Shown one piece after another: positions 45,036 through 52,879 of a stretch of DNA of 64,000 nucleotides. This stretch comes from JBBQWZ01 sp043788745. Lineage in GTDB: Bacteria > Acidobacteriota > Terriglobia > Bryobacterales > Bryobacteraceae. Location of the stretch: the NCBI GenBank assembly GCA_043788745.1, contig JAYVTO010000310.1, positions 1-64,000 of the forward strand. Reading direction: 5' to 3'. Position numbers and translations under genes: made by a program. The notes below the pieces were generated by a model that saw nothing but the letters and a program-made list of their open reading frames with translations, was not told the DNA's origin and did no database searches. Every line of letters starts with the position of its first letter. Within the stretch, counting starts at the first letter, position 1.

Positions 45036-45809
45036 ATGGAACTCAGTGTGGCGGAAAAAGAGACGGACACGATGGACCCTGTTGTAGACTTAGGCTCCAG
45101 CATCGACGAGCCCACCGGCAATCCGGTGGAAACGAGCAAGCGAATGATTCGGATCGTAATTGCGGATGATCACCCCATCGTTCGGGACGGGCTGAAGAAA
45201 TTGCTCGCCCTCGAAGACGACTTCACCATCGTTGGCGAAGCCGCCGACGGACGCGAAGTGCTCGAACGCGTGCAGGAACTCGATCCCGACGTGCTGCTGC
45301 TCGATCTGCGCATGCCGAATCTGGACGGGCTAAGCGCCCTGCAGGCGCTGCAAACGACCAACAAGCGCGTGAAGGTGATTATCCTCACGGCCTCCGAAGA
45401 CAAAAACGAATTCGTGCAGGCGATGAAGCTCGGCTGCTCGGGCATCGTGCTGAAGCAGACAGCGCCGGACCTCATCGTAAAGAGTATCCGCAAGGTCCAC
45501 TCCGGCGAGATCTGGCTGGATTCGCACACGACAGCAGCCGTCATGCGTCAATTCTCGACCAACGCCGACGGCACCATGACGACCACCGGCAAAGGCGGGC
45601 GCGAACGCAATCCGCTGTCGGCCCGCGAACGCGAGATCGTCGCGCTGGTCGCTCAGGGCTACAAGAACAAAGAGATGGCCGAGAAGATGTTCATCAGCGA
45701 GCAAACGGTGAAGAACCACCTGCATAACATCTTCGACAAACTGGGCGTCTCCGATCGCCTGGAACTGGCCCTTTATGCGATCCACAAGGGCCTGCACCTT
45801 CCCGGCTAA
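45036..45809 (+). CDS. NarL/FixJ-type LuxR-family response regulator
   Basis: A 257-residue response regulator. After a non-conserved 36-residue acidic N-terminal extension, the receiver domain spans about 37-155: VIADDHPIVRDGLKKLL, phospho-acceptor Asp90 in LLLDLRMPNLDG, and ILTASEDKNEF. A Gly-rich linker leads to the LuxR HTH (NPLSAREREIVALVAQGYKN, EQTVKNHLHNIFDKLGV). No histidine kinase is adjacent, so it is an orphan. The ATG at 45036 has GGAGG upstream; ATG 45144 would remove the extension. Confidence 0.94.
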   Translation: MELSVAEKETDTMDPVVDLGSSIDEPTGNPVETSKRMIRIVIADDHPIVRDGLKKLLALEDDFTIVGEAADGREVLERVQELDPDVLLLDLRMPNLDGLSALQALQTTNKRVKVIILTASEDKNEFVQAMKLGCSGIVLKQTAPDLIVKSIRKVHSGEIWLDSHTTAAVMRQFSTNADGTMTTTGKGGRERNPLSAREREIVALVAQGYKNKEMAEKMFISEQTVKNHLHNIFDKLGVSDRLELALYAIHKGLHLPG

Positions 45810-46441
45810 TACCGTGACCACTGGATGTGTTTCATCGGATGGCTCGGGGTTCAGCCGCGTGCGACGGGCGAGGTTATAGCGGGCTCTGGAGGTATCTGGG
45901 CGAGACTCCCTTACAACCAGCAAGTGTTAAATCCGAATGCCGCAATTTTTGGTGCTTCGCGGCGTGAGCCCCTATTTTGCTCGGCCTTCGGCCTCGCGTC
46001 GTGCGCGCCTTCCCGTTTGATCTGCTCGCGGTTGAATCCGCTCCCGACGCGCGACCGTACGGTCGCGCCTCGACGCGGCCCTTCGGGCGGCTCTGGGTGC
46101 ATTTCGCAATGAACATACCCGACGCATCCCCGCCCTTCAGGGCGGGGTTATAGCCACTCGTCGTTGCGCCTCATGCTGAGATCTCTAGTTGCTGCTGCTC
46201 GCATCTGGTTTCTGGCGGTCATGACGCGCACACGCGTCCGCTCACTTCCCGTAACGGGCAGGCTGTTCGCGGTTCTTTGCTGGGCAGCGGCCGGAGGATG
46301 TTTCGACAGTTTCGTAAGCGCTCCGGCAGGTGTTGATTTGAGGCGAATGCTTTGCGTTGAACCAACTGGACCCAGGCGCTTAGGCGCCGGGCTGGATTCG
46401 TGATCTTCCGATCAAATGGAACTATTCAGGCGGTCGAAGGA
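45810..46441. repeat. repeat-rich intergenic region
   Basis: The perfect palindrome GCGCGACCGTACGGTCGCGC is at 46049-46068. CCCCGCCCTTCAGGGCGGGG is at about 46130-46149 and recurs near 37102. TGGTTTCTGGCGGTCATGAC at about 46208-46227, followed by GTCCGCTCACTT and TTCGCGGTTCTTTGCTGGGC, is the reverse complement of DNA near 36721-36785. CGGCCTTCGGCC and GGCCCTTCGGGC hairpins are also present. No gene was recognised. Confidence 0.75.
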
Positions 46442-47731
46442 CTAACGAATAAAGAACGTCCGCTTGTCGCTGTCGATGTTAATCGCGACGTCAAAGAAGC
46501 CGATCATCATCTCTTCCCAACTCTGCTCGCCCCAATGCACCTCGACCGTTGGATCCGGGTTGCGCGGGTTGTTCTTCGAGTTGTCGAACCACCCGATCCA
46601 GCGAAAGCGTGTGCCCTTCGTCAATGGAATCGGCGTGCGAAACCAGTAGGTGAGCTGCCAAGCGAAGTCATACGGCTTCACGCGAAGTAGTGTGTCGACG
46701 CGGCCTGTGGGTTCGACGATCGCGTACTCGAACGCACTGCCGCGCCTGTGCATGTGCGGGAACAAGCTGACGAGCAGCGCGTCGCCGGGCAATGTCCCGC
46801 TTACCGAGACGCGATGATTCGCTTCGCCGGGTGGAATCACAAAGTCGTCCCGACCCATCTGTAAAGTGATCAGTTGCAACTTCGGCCTCTCCTGCGCGAC
46901 GACCAGCCCGATCTCCGTCTGATCGGTCGAATCGACATCGAGCGCCGTGTAATGCATCTGCAGAATGAGGTCCGATCCCGCCGGAATCTTCTTCGCCATG
47001 CCAGGCGGAAACACGGCGCTCGCAGATCCGGGAGTGTACACGGCGAGGATGTCCTCCTGTGTGGCGCGCGCCCGTTGCACCGCTTCGCGATCCGCGGCCG
47101 GCGGCGCATAGATGTCGCCGGACTTCGCCTCGCGAAGCCACGTCGATCCGGGCGGCCGCACGAAAACCACCGCGTGATGCACTGTGCGGTGATTGCTCGG
47201 CCGCACCTCCACCTGCGTCACCCAACGGTCAAACGTAAAGTTCGAAGGGATCACGACGTACTGATAGTCGATCGTCTTCTTCGCTCGAATCGCGAAGGGT
47301 TTCGACATGCCGATGACAATGTCGGGTGACGTGTTCCAACCCTCAGTCCACCGGATGGGCTTGGGCGTTTCCTTCTTTAACCCCTCTGGCGCGCCGGCTT
47401 CCACCCAGGCGTCGATCGCGACCTTCTCATCCGCGGTCAGGCTGGGGTTGTTTAAGAAGCCGCCGTGCGCTGTGGCGGAGAAGGCCGCATCCATCGGCCA
47501 CGGCGGCATCTTGTTGAGCTTCACGACTTCGCGAATCGATTTCGCCCACGGCCGCACTTGCGCATAGGTGACCAATGCCATGGGGCCAATTTGCCCGGGG
47601 CGATGGCAGTTCTGACATCGGCGTTGCAGGATCGGCAAGACATCCCGATTAAAGGACGGCACGTCCGCGGCGTGCGCAGGCACGGTCGCTAGAAAGACAA
47701 TCCACGAAATCAGAACGAAGCAGCAGCGCAC
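46442..47731 (-). CDS. c-type cytochrome with PHM-like copper monooxygenase domain
   Basis: A 429-residue exported protein starting at GTG (complement of 47729-47731). The leader is RCCFVLISWIVFLATVPAHA. One heme motif, C39-QNC-H43, sits in a small cytochrome c domain. The rest resembles copper type II ascorbate-dependent monooxygenases (PHM/DBH-like): RTVHHAVVFVRPPG, LILQMHYTALDVD and LVSLFPHMHRRG supply the His and Met ligands of the two copper sites. The cytochrome could feed electrons to copper. The reaction is unknown. No frame upstream of the GTG is believable. It is divergent from the flavoprotein gene at 47765. Confidence 0.86.
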   Translation of the reverse strand: MRCCFVLISWIVFLATVPAHAADVPSFNRDVLPILQRRCQNCHRPGQIGPMALVTYAQVRPWAKSIREVVKLNKMPPWPMDAAFSATAHGGFLNNPSLTADEKVAIDAWVEAGAPEGLKKETPKPIRWTEGWNTSPDIVIGMSKPFAIRAKKTIDYQYVVIPSNFTFDRWVTQVEVRPSNHRTVHHAVVFVRPPGSTWLREAKSGDIYAPPAADREAVQRARATQEDILAVYTPGSASAVFPPGMAKKIPAGSDLILQMHYTALDVDSTDQTEIGLVVAQERPKLQLITLQMGRDDFVIPPGEANHRVSVSGTLPGDALLVSLFPHMHRRGSAFEYAIVEPTGRVDTLLRVKPYDFAWQLTYWFRTPIPLTKGTRFRWIGWFDNSKNNPRNPDPTVEVHWGEQSWEEMMIGFFDVAINIDSDKRTFFIR

Positions 47732-47764
47732 AGGTCTCTTTGAAACGGAGTGTACCGCGTTCGC

Positions 47765-49378
47765 ATGGCGCGCGGTCCGGGGTACACTAGCGAATTGCCG
47801 AACCAATACGATGCCATCATTGTAGGCGGAGGCCACAACGGCCTGGTAACCGCCGCGTATCTTGCCCGCGCCAAGCGCCGCGTGCTCGTCCTCGAATCGC
47901 GAGAACTTGTCGGCGGTTGCGCGGTCACTGAGGAAATCTGGCCCGGATACAAGGTCTCGACCGCATCCTATCTCTCGAGCCTGATGCAGGAGAAAGTCGT
48001 GCGCGAGCTCGAGCTCGCTAAGTACGGCTATCGCGTCGACGCAAAGGATCCCGCGTTCTTCTCGCCGTTTCCCGATGGCCGATACCTCTTCATGTGGCAG
48101 GATCGCGCGAAGACGTTGGCCGAGATTGCGAAGTTCTCGAAGCGCGACGCGGAAGCGTTTCCGCGTTTCGAAGAGCATCTCGAAAAGCTCGCGGTCGTTG
48201 TGGAATCGTTGCTGCTCACCACTCCGCCCGCCTTTCCGCCGAAGTCGCCCGGTGACTTCTTCAACTATCTGAAGATCGCTGGACGCGCGCGCGGGCTCAC
48301 TCGCAAAGAGCTGGTGGGCCTCGTGAAGATATTCACGCAGTCGGCGGCCGACTTCCTGAACGAATGGTTCGAGAGCGAAGAGGTGATCGTCACGCTCGCC
48401 ACCGATGGCGTGATCGGGGCGAACGGCGGTCCGAAGTCGGCGGGCACTGCCTACATCCTGCTGCACCATTGCATGGGCGGCATCGACGGGCACCGCGGCT
48501 TGTGGGGATTTGTGCGCGGGGGCATGGGCGCCGTGTCGAACGCGATCGCGGATTCCGCGCGCGCCTATGGCGCCGAGATTCGCGTGAACGCGCGCGTTGC
48601 GAAGATCCTCACCAAGGGCGGTCGCGCGACTGGCGTTGTTCTTAAGAACGGCGACGAGATCGAAGGGAAGGTGGTTGCGTCGAATCTCGATCCGAGCCAA
48701 ACCTTTCTGCATTTAGTGAATCCCACGGAACTGCCGTCCGACTTCGTCGACGGCATTCGCAAGTTCCGTTCGGAAGGCACGTCGTGCAAGATCAATCTTG
48801 CGTTGAATGGCTTGCCCGACTTCAAGTGTTTGTCGGGGACGCCCGCGCCGCATCACAAAGCGACGATGCACATCTGTCCGAGTATCGATTACGTCGAACG
48901 CGCATGGGACGACGCGAAGTACGGCAAGCCTTCGCAGAAGCCGCTGCTCGAAATGACGGTGCCGACAATGTACGATCCGAGTCTCGCACCCGCGGGCAAG
49001 CACATTATGGGCATCTTCCTGCAATATGCGCCGTACACGTTGCGCGGCACGACATGGGATGTCGAGCGCGAACCGTTCGGCGATCGCGTGCTTGATATCA
49101 TCGCGGAGTATGCGCCGAACATCAAGAGCATCGTCGAGCACCGCCAGATTCTGACGCCACTCGATCTCGAACAGCGTTTCGGCATTACGGGGGGGAACAT
49201 CTTCCACGGCGAGATGAGCATCGATCAGATGTTCGTGTTGCGGCCGCTTGCTGGCTGGGCGGATTACCGGACGCCGATCAAAGGCCTGTATCTGTGCGGC
49301 TCCGGCGCACATCCTGGCGGCGGCGTGATGGGCGCGCCGGGGCATAATGCCGCACGTGAGATTCTGAAGGACAACTAA
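47765..49378 (+). CDS. phytoene dehydrogenase-like FAD oxidoreductase (PYROXD2 type)
   Basis: A 537-residue flavoprotein of the carotenoid/retinoid oxidoreductase superfamily. The FAD motif is DAIIVGGGHNGLVTAAYLAR, followed by VLESRELVGGCAVTEE. The C-terminal FAD signature is GLYLCGSGAHPGGGVMGAPG. The pattern is of the PYROXD2/NAD(P)-FAD type rather than CrtI. The substrate is unknown. The start ATG 47765 is chosen; a GTG at 47750 is possible. The gene ends 18 bases before the multiheme cytochrome gene, which suggests an operon in which the cytochrome may accept electrons. Confidence 0.9.
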   Translation: MARGPGYTSELPNQYDAIIVGGGHNGLVTAAYLARAKRRVLVLESRELVGGCAVTEEIWPGYKVSTASYLSSLMQEKVVRELELAKYGYRVDAKDPAFFSPFPDGRYLFMWQDRAKTLAEIAKFSKRDAEAFPRFEEHLEKLAVVVESLLLTTPPAFPPKSPGDFFNYLKIAGRARGLTRKELVGLVKIFTQSAADFLNEWFESEEVIVTLATDGVIGANGGPKSAGTAYILLHHCMGGIDGHRGLWGFVRGGMGAVSNAIADSARAYGAEIRVNARVAKILTKGGRATGVVLKNGDEIEGKVVASNLDPSQTFLHLVNPTELPSDFVDGIRKFRSEGTSCKINLALNGLPDFKCLSGTPAPHHKATMHICPSIDYVERAWDDAKYGKPSQKPLLEMTVPTMYDPSLAPAGKHIMGIFLQYAPYTLRGTTWDVEREPFGDRVLDIIAEYAPNIKSIVEHRQILTPLDLEQRFGITGGNIFHGEMSIDQMFVLRPLAGWADYRTPIKGLYLCGSGAHPGGGVMGAPGHNAAREILKDN

Positions 49379-49396
49379 GCGGCTATACTCGCGGAC

Positions 49397-50584
49397 ATGC
49401 GCCGCGTTCTTTGCACATTTGTTTTTCTTGGGTCCGCGTTCGGCCAAACACCTCCCGCAGCCGCTTTCGTTGGGTCCGCGAAGTGCCAGCCCTGTCACGC
49501 GAAGACCTACGTGAGTTGGAAGAAGACGTTGATGGCCAATATCTTTCAGGACGTGAAGGCGCATCCAGAGGCGATCCAGGGTGACTTCTCGACGCCGAAT
49601 CCGCTGGTCACGTTCGCAATCAAAGACATCGATTTCACGTACGGCAGCAAGTGGAAGCAGCGCTACTTCAAAAAGGTCGGCAACGACTATTTCGTTCTGC
49701 CCGCGCAATGGGACGTTACGGCGAAGGTCTGGCGGAACTACTACGTCCGTCCGGGAACCGATTGGTGGACCGCACAGTATCCGGCTGAGCAGATGCAGCG
49801 TCCGACTGGCCCAACCTGCGACGGCTGTCATTCGGTGAACTTCAACACGAAGGACAATTCCGTTACCGAATGGAACGTCGGCTGCGAGCGTTGCCACGGC
49901 GCGGGTAGTGCGCATGTGAAGGCGCCGTCGCGAAACAACATCGTGCAACCCGGAGGGCTGGATTCGGTGCGCGCGAACGACGTCTGCATCCAATGCCACT
50001 CCGAAGGCCGTCCGACGCAGAATCCAATCGACGGCCGCTACTATGCGTGGCCCGTGGGCTATCAGCCGGGCGCGCGATTGGCAGACTTCTGGAAACTTGA
50101 GGAGCACACGTTCGGCGCGAATTCGTTCCTCCATTTTCCGGATGGTTCGGCGCACAAGAACCGGATGCAGGGCAACGATTTCGTTTCGAGCGCGATGCAT
50201 CAGCGCGGGGTTCGATGCTCCAGTTGCCATGATGTGCACGGAACCAATCACGCCGCGGATCTCATCAAGCCCGGCAACTCGATGTGCCTGGAGTGCCACG
50301 GCCCCGAGTCGCCCAATGGTCCGCGCGGCGGCGTAGCGGAGCACGCGCATCACAAGGTTGACAGCGCGGGCAGCGAGTGCGCCGCGTGCCACATGCCGAA
50401 AATCGCGCAGACGCTCGACGTGGTGAATGTGCGGAGCCACACCTTCCGCTTCATCTGGCCGGGGATGACGGACAAATACAAGATCCCGAATCCGTGCACG
50501 ACGTGCCACAAGGACAAAACGACGGACTGGGCGACACGCGAACTAAAGCGTTGGACGACGATTTCGCCGTGGCGCGTGCAGTAG
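49397..50584 (+). CDS. exported eight-heme c-type cytochrome
   Basis: A 395-residue protein with a signal peptide (MRRVLCTFVFLGSAFGQTPP) and eight CxxCH motifs: CQPCH, CDGCH, CERCH, CIQCH, CSSCH, CLECH, CAACH and CTTCH. Spacing and the GPTCDGCHSVNFNT segment resemble tetraheme/octaheme cytochromes of the c554 type. Extra His residues (AEHAHHKV, NHAADL) may be distal ligands. It probably moves electrons in the periplasm; a catalytic role (nitrite, hydroxylamine or tetrathionate reduction) cannot be excluded. It follows the flavoprotein gene by 18 bases. Confidence 0.92.
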   Translation: MRRVLCTFVFLGSAFGQTPPAAAFVGSAKCQPCHAKTYVSWKKTLMANIFQDVKAHPEAIQGDFSTPNPLVTFAIKDIDFTYGSKWKQRYFKKVGNDYFVLPAQWDVTAKVWRNYYVRPGTDWWTAQYPAEQMQRPTGPTCDGCHSVNFNTKDNSVTEWNVGCERCHGAGSAHVKAPSRNNIVQPGGLDSVRANDVCIQCHSEGRPTQNPIDGRYYAWPVGYQPGARLADFWKLEEHTFGANSFLHFPDGSAHKNRMQGNDFVSSAMHQRGVRCSSCHDVHGTNHAADLIKPGNSMCLECHGPESPNGPRGGVAEHAHHKVDSAGSECAACHMPKIAQTLDVVNVRSHTFRFIWPGMTDKYKIPNPCTTCHKDKTTDWATRELKRWTTISPWRVQ

Positions 50585-50644
50585 GTAGTGCGCTGACCGC
50601 GTGATTCGGATCGAAACGATCCCCGCCGTAACCGGCTGGGCTAT

Positions 50645-50668
50645 AACCCCGGGTTTCAGCCCGGGGTT
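50645..50668 (+). terminator. GC hairpin after the cytochrome gene
   Basis: AACCCCGGG pairs with CCCGGGGTT over TTTCAG and is followed by GTTTCC. It is 61 bases after the cytochrome stop. It belongs in style to the GC palindromes of the accessory regions, so terminator or repeat are both possible. The rest of 50585-50830 holds a CGCGACCGCAAGGGAGCGGG fragment and no gene. Confidence 0.45.
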
Positions 50669-50830
50669 GTTTCCCCCCTCTGTCCTAGCACTAGTGGAGT
50701 GCGGGCGCATGTCCTGAGACTTGACAATTCGCACACCTGCGTTCGCGATTCGGTGTAACGCGCGGATAGCACCGAACCGCGACCGCAAGGGAGCGGGCCG
50801 CATAGTACGCGGGATTTGAGCCGCACGACA

Positions 50831-51430
50831 CTACATGGCGGCGTCGCCGTCGAGACTACGCCACAGATACCAACTGGCGACGGACGCAAACGGACGCCAC
50901 GGCTCGGCGAGGTGCGTCATCTCGTCCGGTTTCGGCAAGGCGTCGAGTGCGAAGACGTTCTTCATTGCAGCGCGAATCGCAAGGTCGCCTGTAGGCAGGA
51001 TGTCCGGACGGCGCAGCGCGAAGATCTGAAACATGTGGACCGTCCAAAGGCCGACGCCTTTGACGGCGGTAAGGCATTCGACGACTTCGGCGTCGGACAT
51101 GCCGCGCAGCGAGGCAAAGTCGATGTCGCCATCTTGTGTCTTTCGGGCTAAATCGCGGAGGTATTCCGCTTTCTGCTTCGACAGCCCAAGCGAACGGAGT
51201 TTGTCCTGGCGCATTTTGAGAATGCGCTCCGGCGTGACTTCGCCGGCTGCGGCTTCGAGTCGCCCGTAAATGGTAGACGCGGCCTTTCCACTCAGTTGCT
51301 GGAAAACGATCGAGCGGGCAAGCGTGGAGAATTGCGGTTCGCTGTACTTGATCTTGTACGGGCCGACGGCTTCCATCACGAGCCGAAGCGGCTCGCTGCT
51401 CGACTTCAAGTGTTCGACAGCTTTCTTCAC
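50831..51430 (-). CDS. HhH-GPD DNA glycosylase (AlkA-like)
   Basis: A 199-residue base-excision enzyme that removes 3-alkylated purines. The HhH motif CLTAVKGVGLWTVHMFQIFA is followed by the catalytic Asp149 in LPTGDLAIR. The short form without an AlkA N-terminal domain is like MAG/Mag2 and archaeal enzymes. The start is GTG (complement of 51428-51430), behind GGGAGG at a good distance; the frame upstream to 51565 looks noncoding. It is a single leftward gene. Confidence 0.9.
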   Translation of the reverse strand: MKKAVEHLKSSSEPLRLVMEAVGPYKIKYSEPQFSTLARSIVFQQLSGKAASTIYGRLEAAAGEVTPERILKMRQDKLRSLGLSKQKAEYLRDLARKTQDGDIDFASLRGMSDAEVVECLTAVKGVGLWTVHMFQIFALRRPDILPTGDLAIRAAMKNVFALDALPKPDEMTHLAEPWRPFASVASWYLWRSLDGDAAM

Positions 51431-51506
51431 GACGGCCTCCCGGTTTCTTCTAGAGTATTGGATACTGCGACGCAGTACGCTGTCCTCTCGGCGGAAGCGC
51501 GTGCCA

Positions 51507-51628
51507 TGGCTACGCCGATTCTGCCGGGCCCCAATACCAACTTTCGCGATCCGCGCTTCGGACAACTGCCGCTGCAGCAGACCAACTTCCCGCGTTACAT
51601 CCAGCCTGCTGCGAAGCTTGTGTTCTGA
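51507..51628 (+). pseudogene. C-terminal scrap of a TonB-dependent receptor
   Basis: The last 40 residues of an open frame read MATPILPGPNTNFRDPRFGQ, then LPLQQTNFPRYIQPAAKLVF and stop. This matches the end of acidobacterial Oar-like receptors, in which NPRFIQLALKLVF-type strands close the barrel. The rest of the gene is absent. It lies between the start of the AlkA-like gene and the end of the CpaE-like gene and overlaps the latter by 34 bases. Confidence 0.5.
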
Positions 51629-52773
51629 ACCGGCCTTTGGAATGCGGCGGATCCGTTGGTCTGCACCATGGCTTTGGCCATCTGGAGCAGTTGCCTCTTG
51701 AGACCCGAGGGAAGCGGGATTTCACTGGTCTCGTCGTCGGCATGTTTCAGCTTGAAATCGCGGTAGTCGAAAACGCCGGAGACGGAAAGACCGCAGAGTT
51801 TCTCGGCCTGCGACGCCGAGGGCAGTTGGCTTTGTGGCGTTTCGCGCAGCAAGAGCGAACTTCTCGCCTTGAGGCCGAGCGAATCCAGGAACTCAGCCTT
51901 GTCGCGCGCCGCGCCAAGCGACAACGGATCGCCGGTGGTGACGACAAAGATCGTGTGTGCCGACCGCAGAACTTCGAGGGAATACGATTCCATGTTTCCC
52001 GAAAGGTCGGCGCACACAAAGTGGTAGACCGCTTCGACGTATTCCAGCAGCTTCCGCACGCCGTCGGCCCGCAAGGGCCGGCGTGTATTCAACTTTCCGG
52101 CGGTCAGAACATCCAGGCGGTGCAACCGGGCGATGATCTGTTCCCAACGCCATTCATCCATGATGCCGAGGCCGTCGATCGCGTCGCGAATGGTGAGTCC
52201 GTGGTTGAAGTTCAAGACAAAGCGAACGGAACTCGACACCAGATCGAAATCCGTCAACAGAACTTTCCCCTGCTGCGACTCCGCCAAGGTCTTCGAGAGA
52301 TGGCAAGCTAGGGTGCTGGTGCCTGCTCCGCAACGCGCCGGAAGAAACGCGTAGACGCTGGAGAGACTCTTCTGCAGAGGGCGCTGTTCGGTGATAGCGG
52401 CCATTCTTCGCAGCACATCCTGAATTTGGTCCCGCTCAAAGGGAGCCTTGACGATTTCCCGGACGCCGGAGCGCATCCATTCCGTGACAGCCCGCGAATC
52501 GTCTAAGCGATTGAAGGCGACCACCGGAGTTCCGCGCAGTTGCGTCTCGAGTTCGTTCATCACGCCGGAAGCTGCGGACGCCGATTCAAGGCCGAGGAAG
52601 ACCACGTCGGGCGGAAAAAGGCGTACGATCCGAGCCAGTTCCTCCGGCGAGGGATAGTGGTCCACGCGCCAAACGTTGCCAACACGGTTTTCCTTCGAAA
52701 GGGTCGGCTGCAGTTTCTCCCACGCCGCCGCTTCCCCTCCGATCACGAGTACTCGATTGACGATCATTGCCAT
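51595..52773 (-). CDS. CpaE-like ParA-family ATPase with receiver-like N-domain
   Basis: A protein of about 392 residues. Residues 1-120 form a degenerate response-regulator receiver (NRVLVIGGEAAAWEKLQP, PPDVVFLGLESA, VREIVKAPFERDQIQDVLRR). About 130-380 form a MinD/ParA-type ATPase with a P-loop PARCGAGTSTLACHLSKTLA and LLTDFDLV. The loop lacks the signature Lys of deviant Walker A (KGGxGKT) and has RCGAGTS, as in many CpaE proteins. CpaE localises type IV/tad pilus assembly. No other tad genes are nearby. Two starts are possible (52773 or 52767). It is divergent from the HD-GYP gene. Confidence 0.82.
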   Translation of the reverse strand: MAMIVNRVLVIGGEAAAWEKLQPTLSKENRVGNVWRVDHYPSPEELARIVRLFPPDVVFLGLESASAASGVMNELETQLRGTPVVAFNRLDDSRAVTEWMRSGVREIVKAPFERDQIQDVLRRMAAITEQRPLQKSLSSVYAFLPARCGAGTSTLACHLSKTLAESQQGKVLLTDFDLVSSSVRFVLNFNHGLTIRDAIDGLGIMDEWRWEQIIARLHRLDVLTAGKLNTRRPLRADGVRKLLEYVEAVYHFVCADLSGNMESYSLEVLRSAHTIFVVTTGDPLSLGAARDKAEFLDSLGLKARSSLLLRETPQSQLPSASQAEKLCGLSVSGVFDYRDFKLKHADDETSEIPLPSGLKRQLLQMAKAMVQTNGSAAFQRPVQNTSFAAGWM

Positions 52774-52879
52774 CGGATTGATGACGTGGAGCACGCCAAT
52801 CGCCATCCTGGAATCGTGCGGGAATGAACTACCTGGGGCACTTGACTGAGACACAAGGTCGCGCCGAACGTCCGCCGGA

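Noticed and set aside
46442..48712. A 756-codon protein fused upstream of the cytochrome/copper domain
   Set aside because: The upstream part is antisense to the flavoprotein gene. The believable protein starts with a signal peptide at GTG 47731.
48713..50509. 598-codon minus-strand open frame
   Set aside because: It lies antisense to the flavoprotein and the eight-heme cytochrome genes, both of which have clear motifs. It has no recognisable domain.
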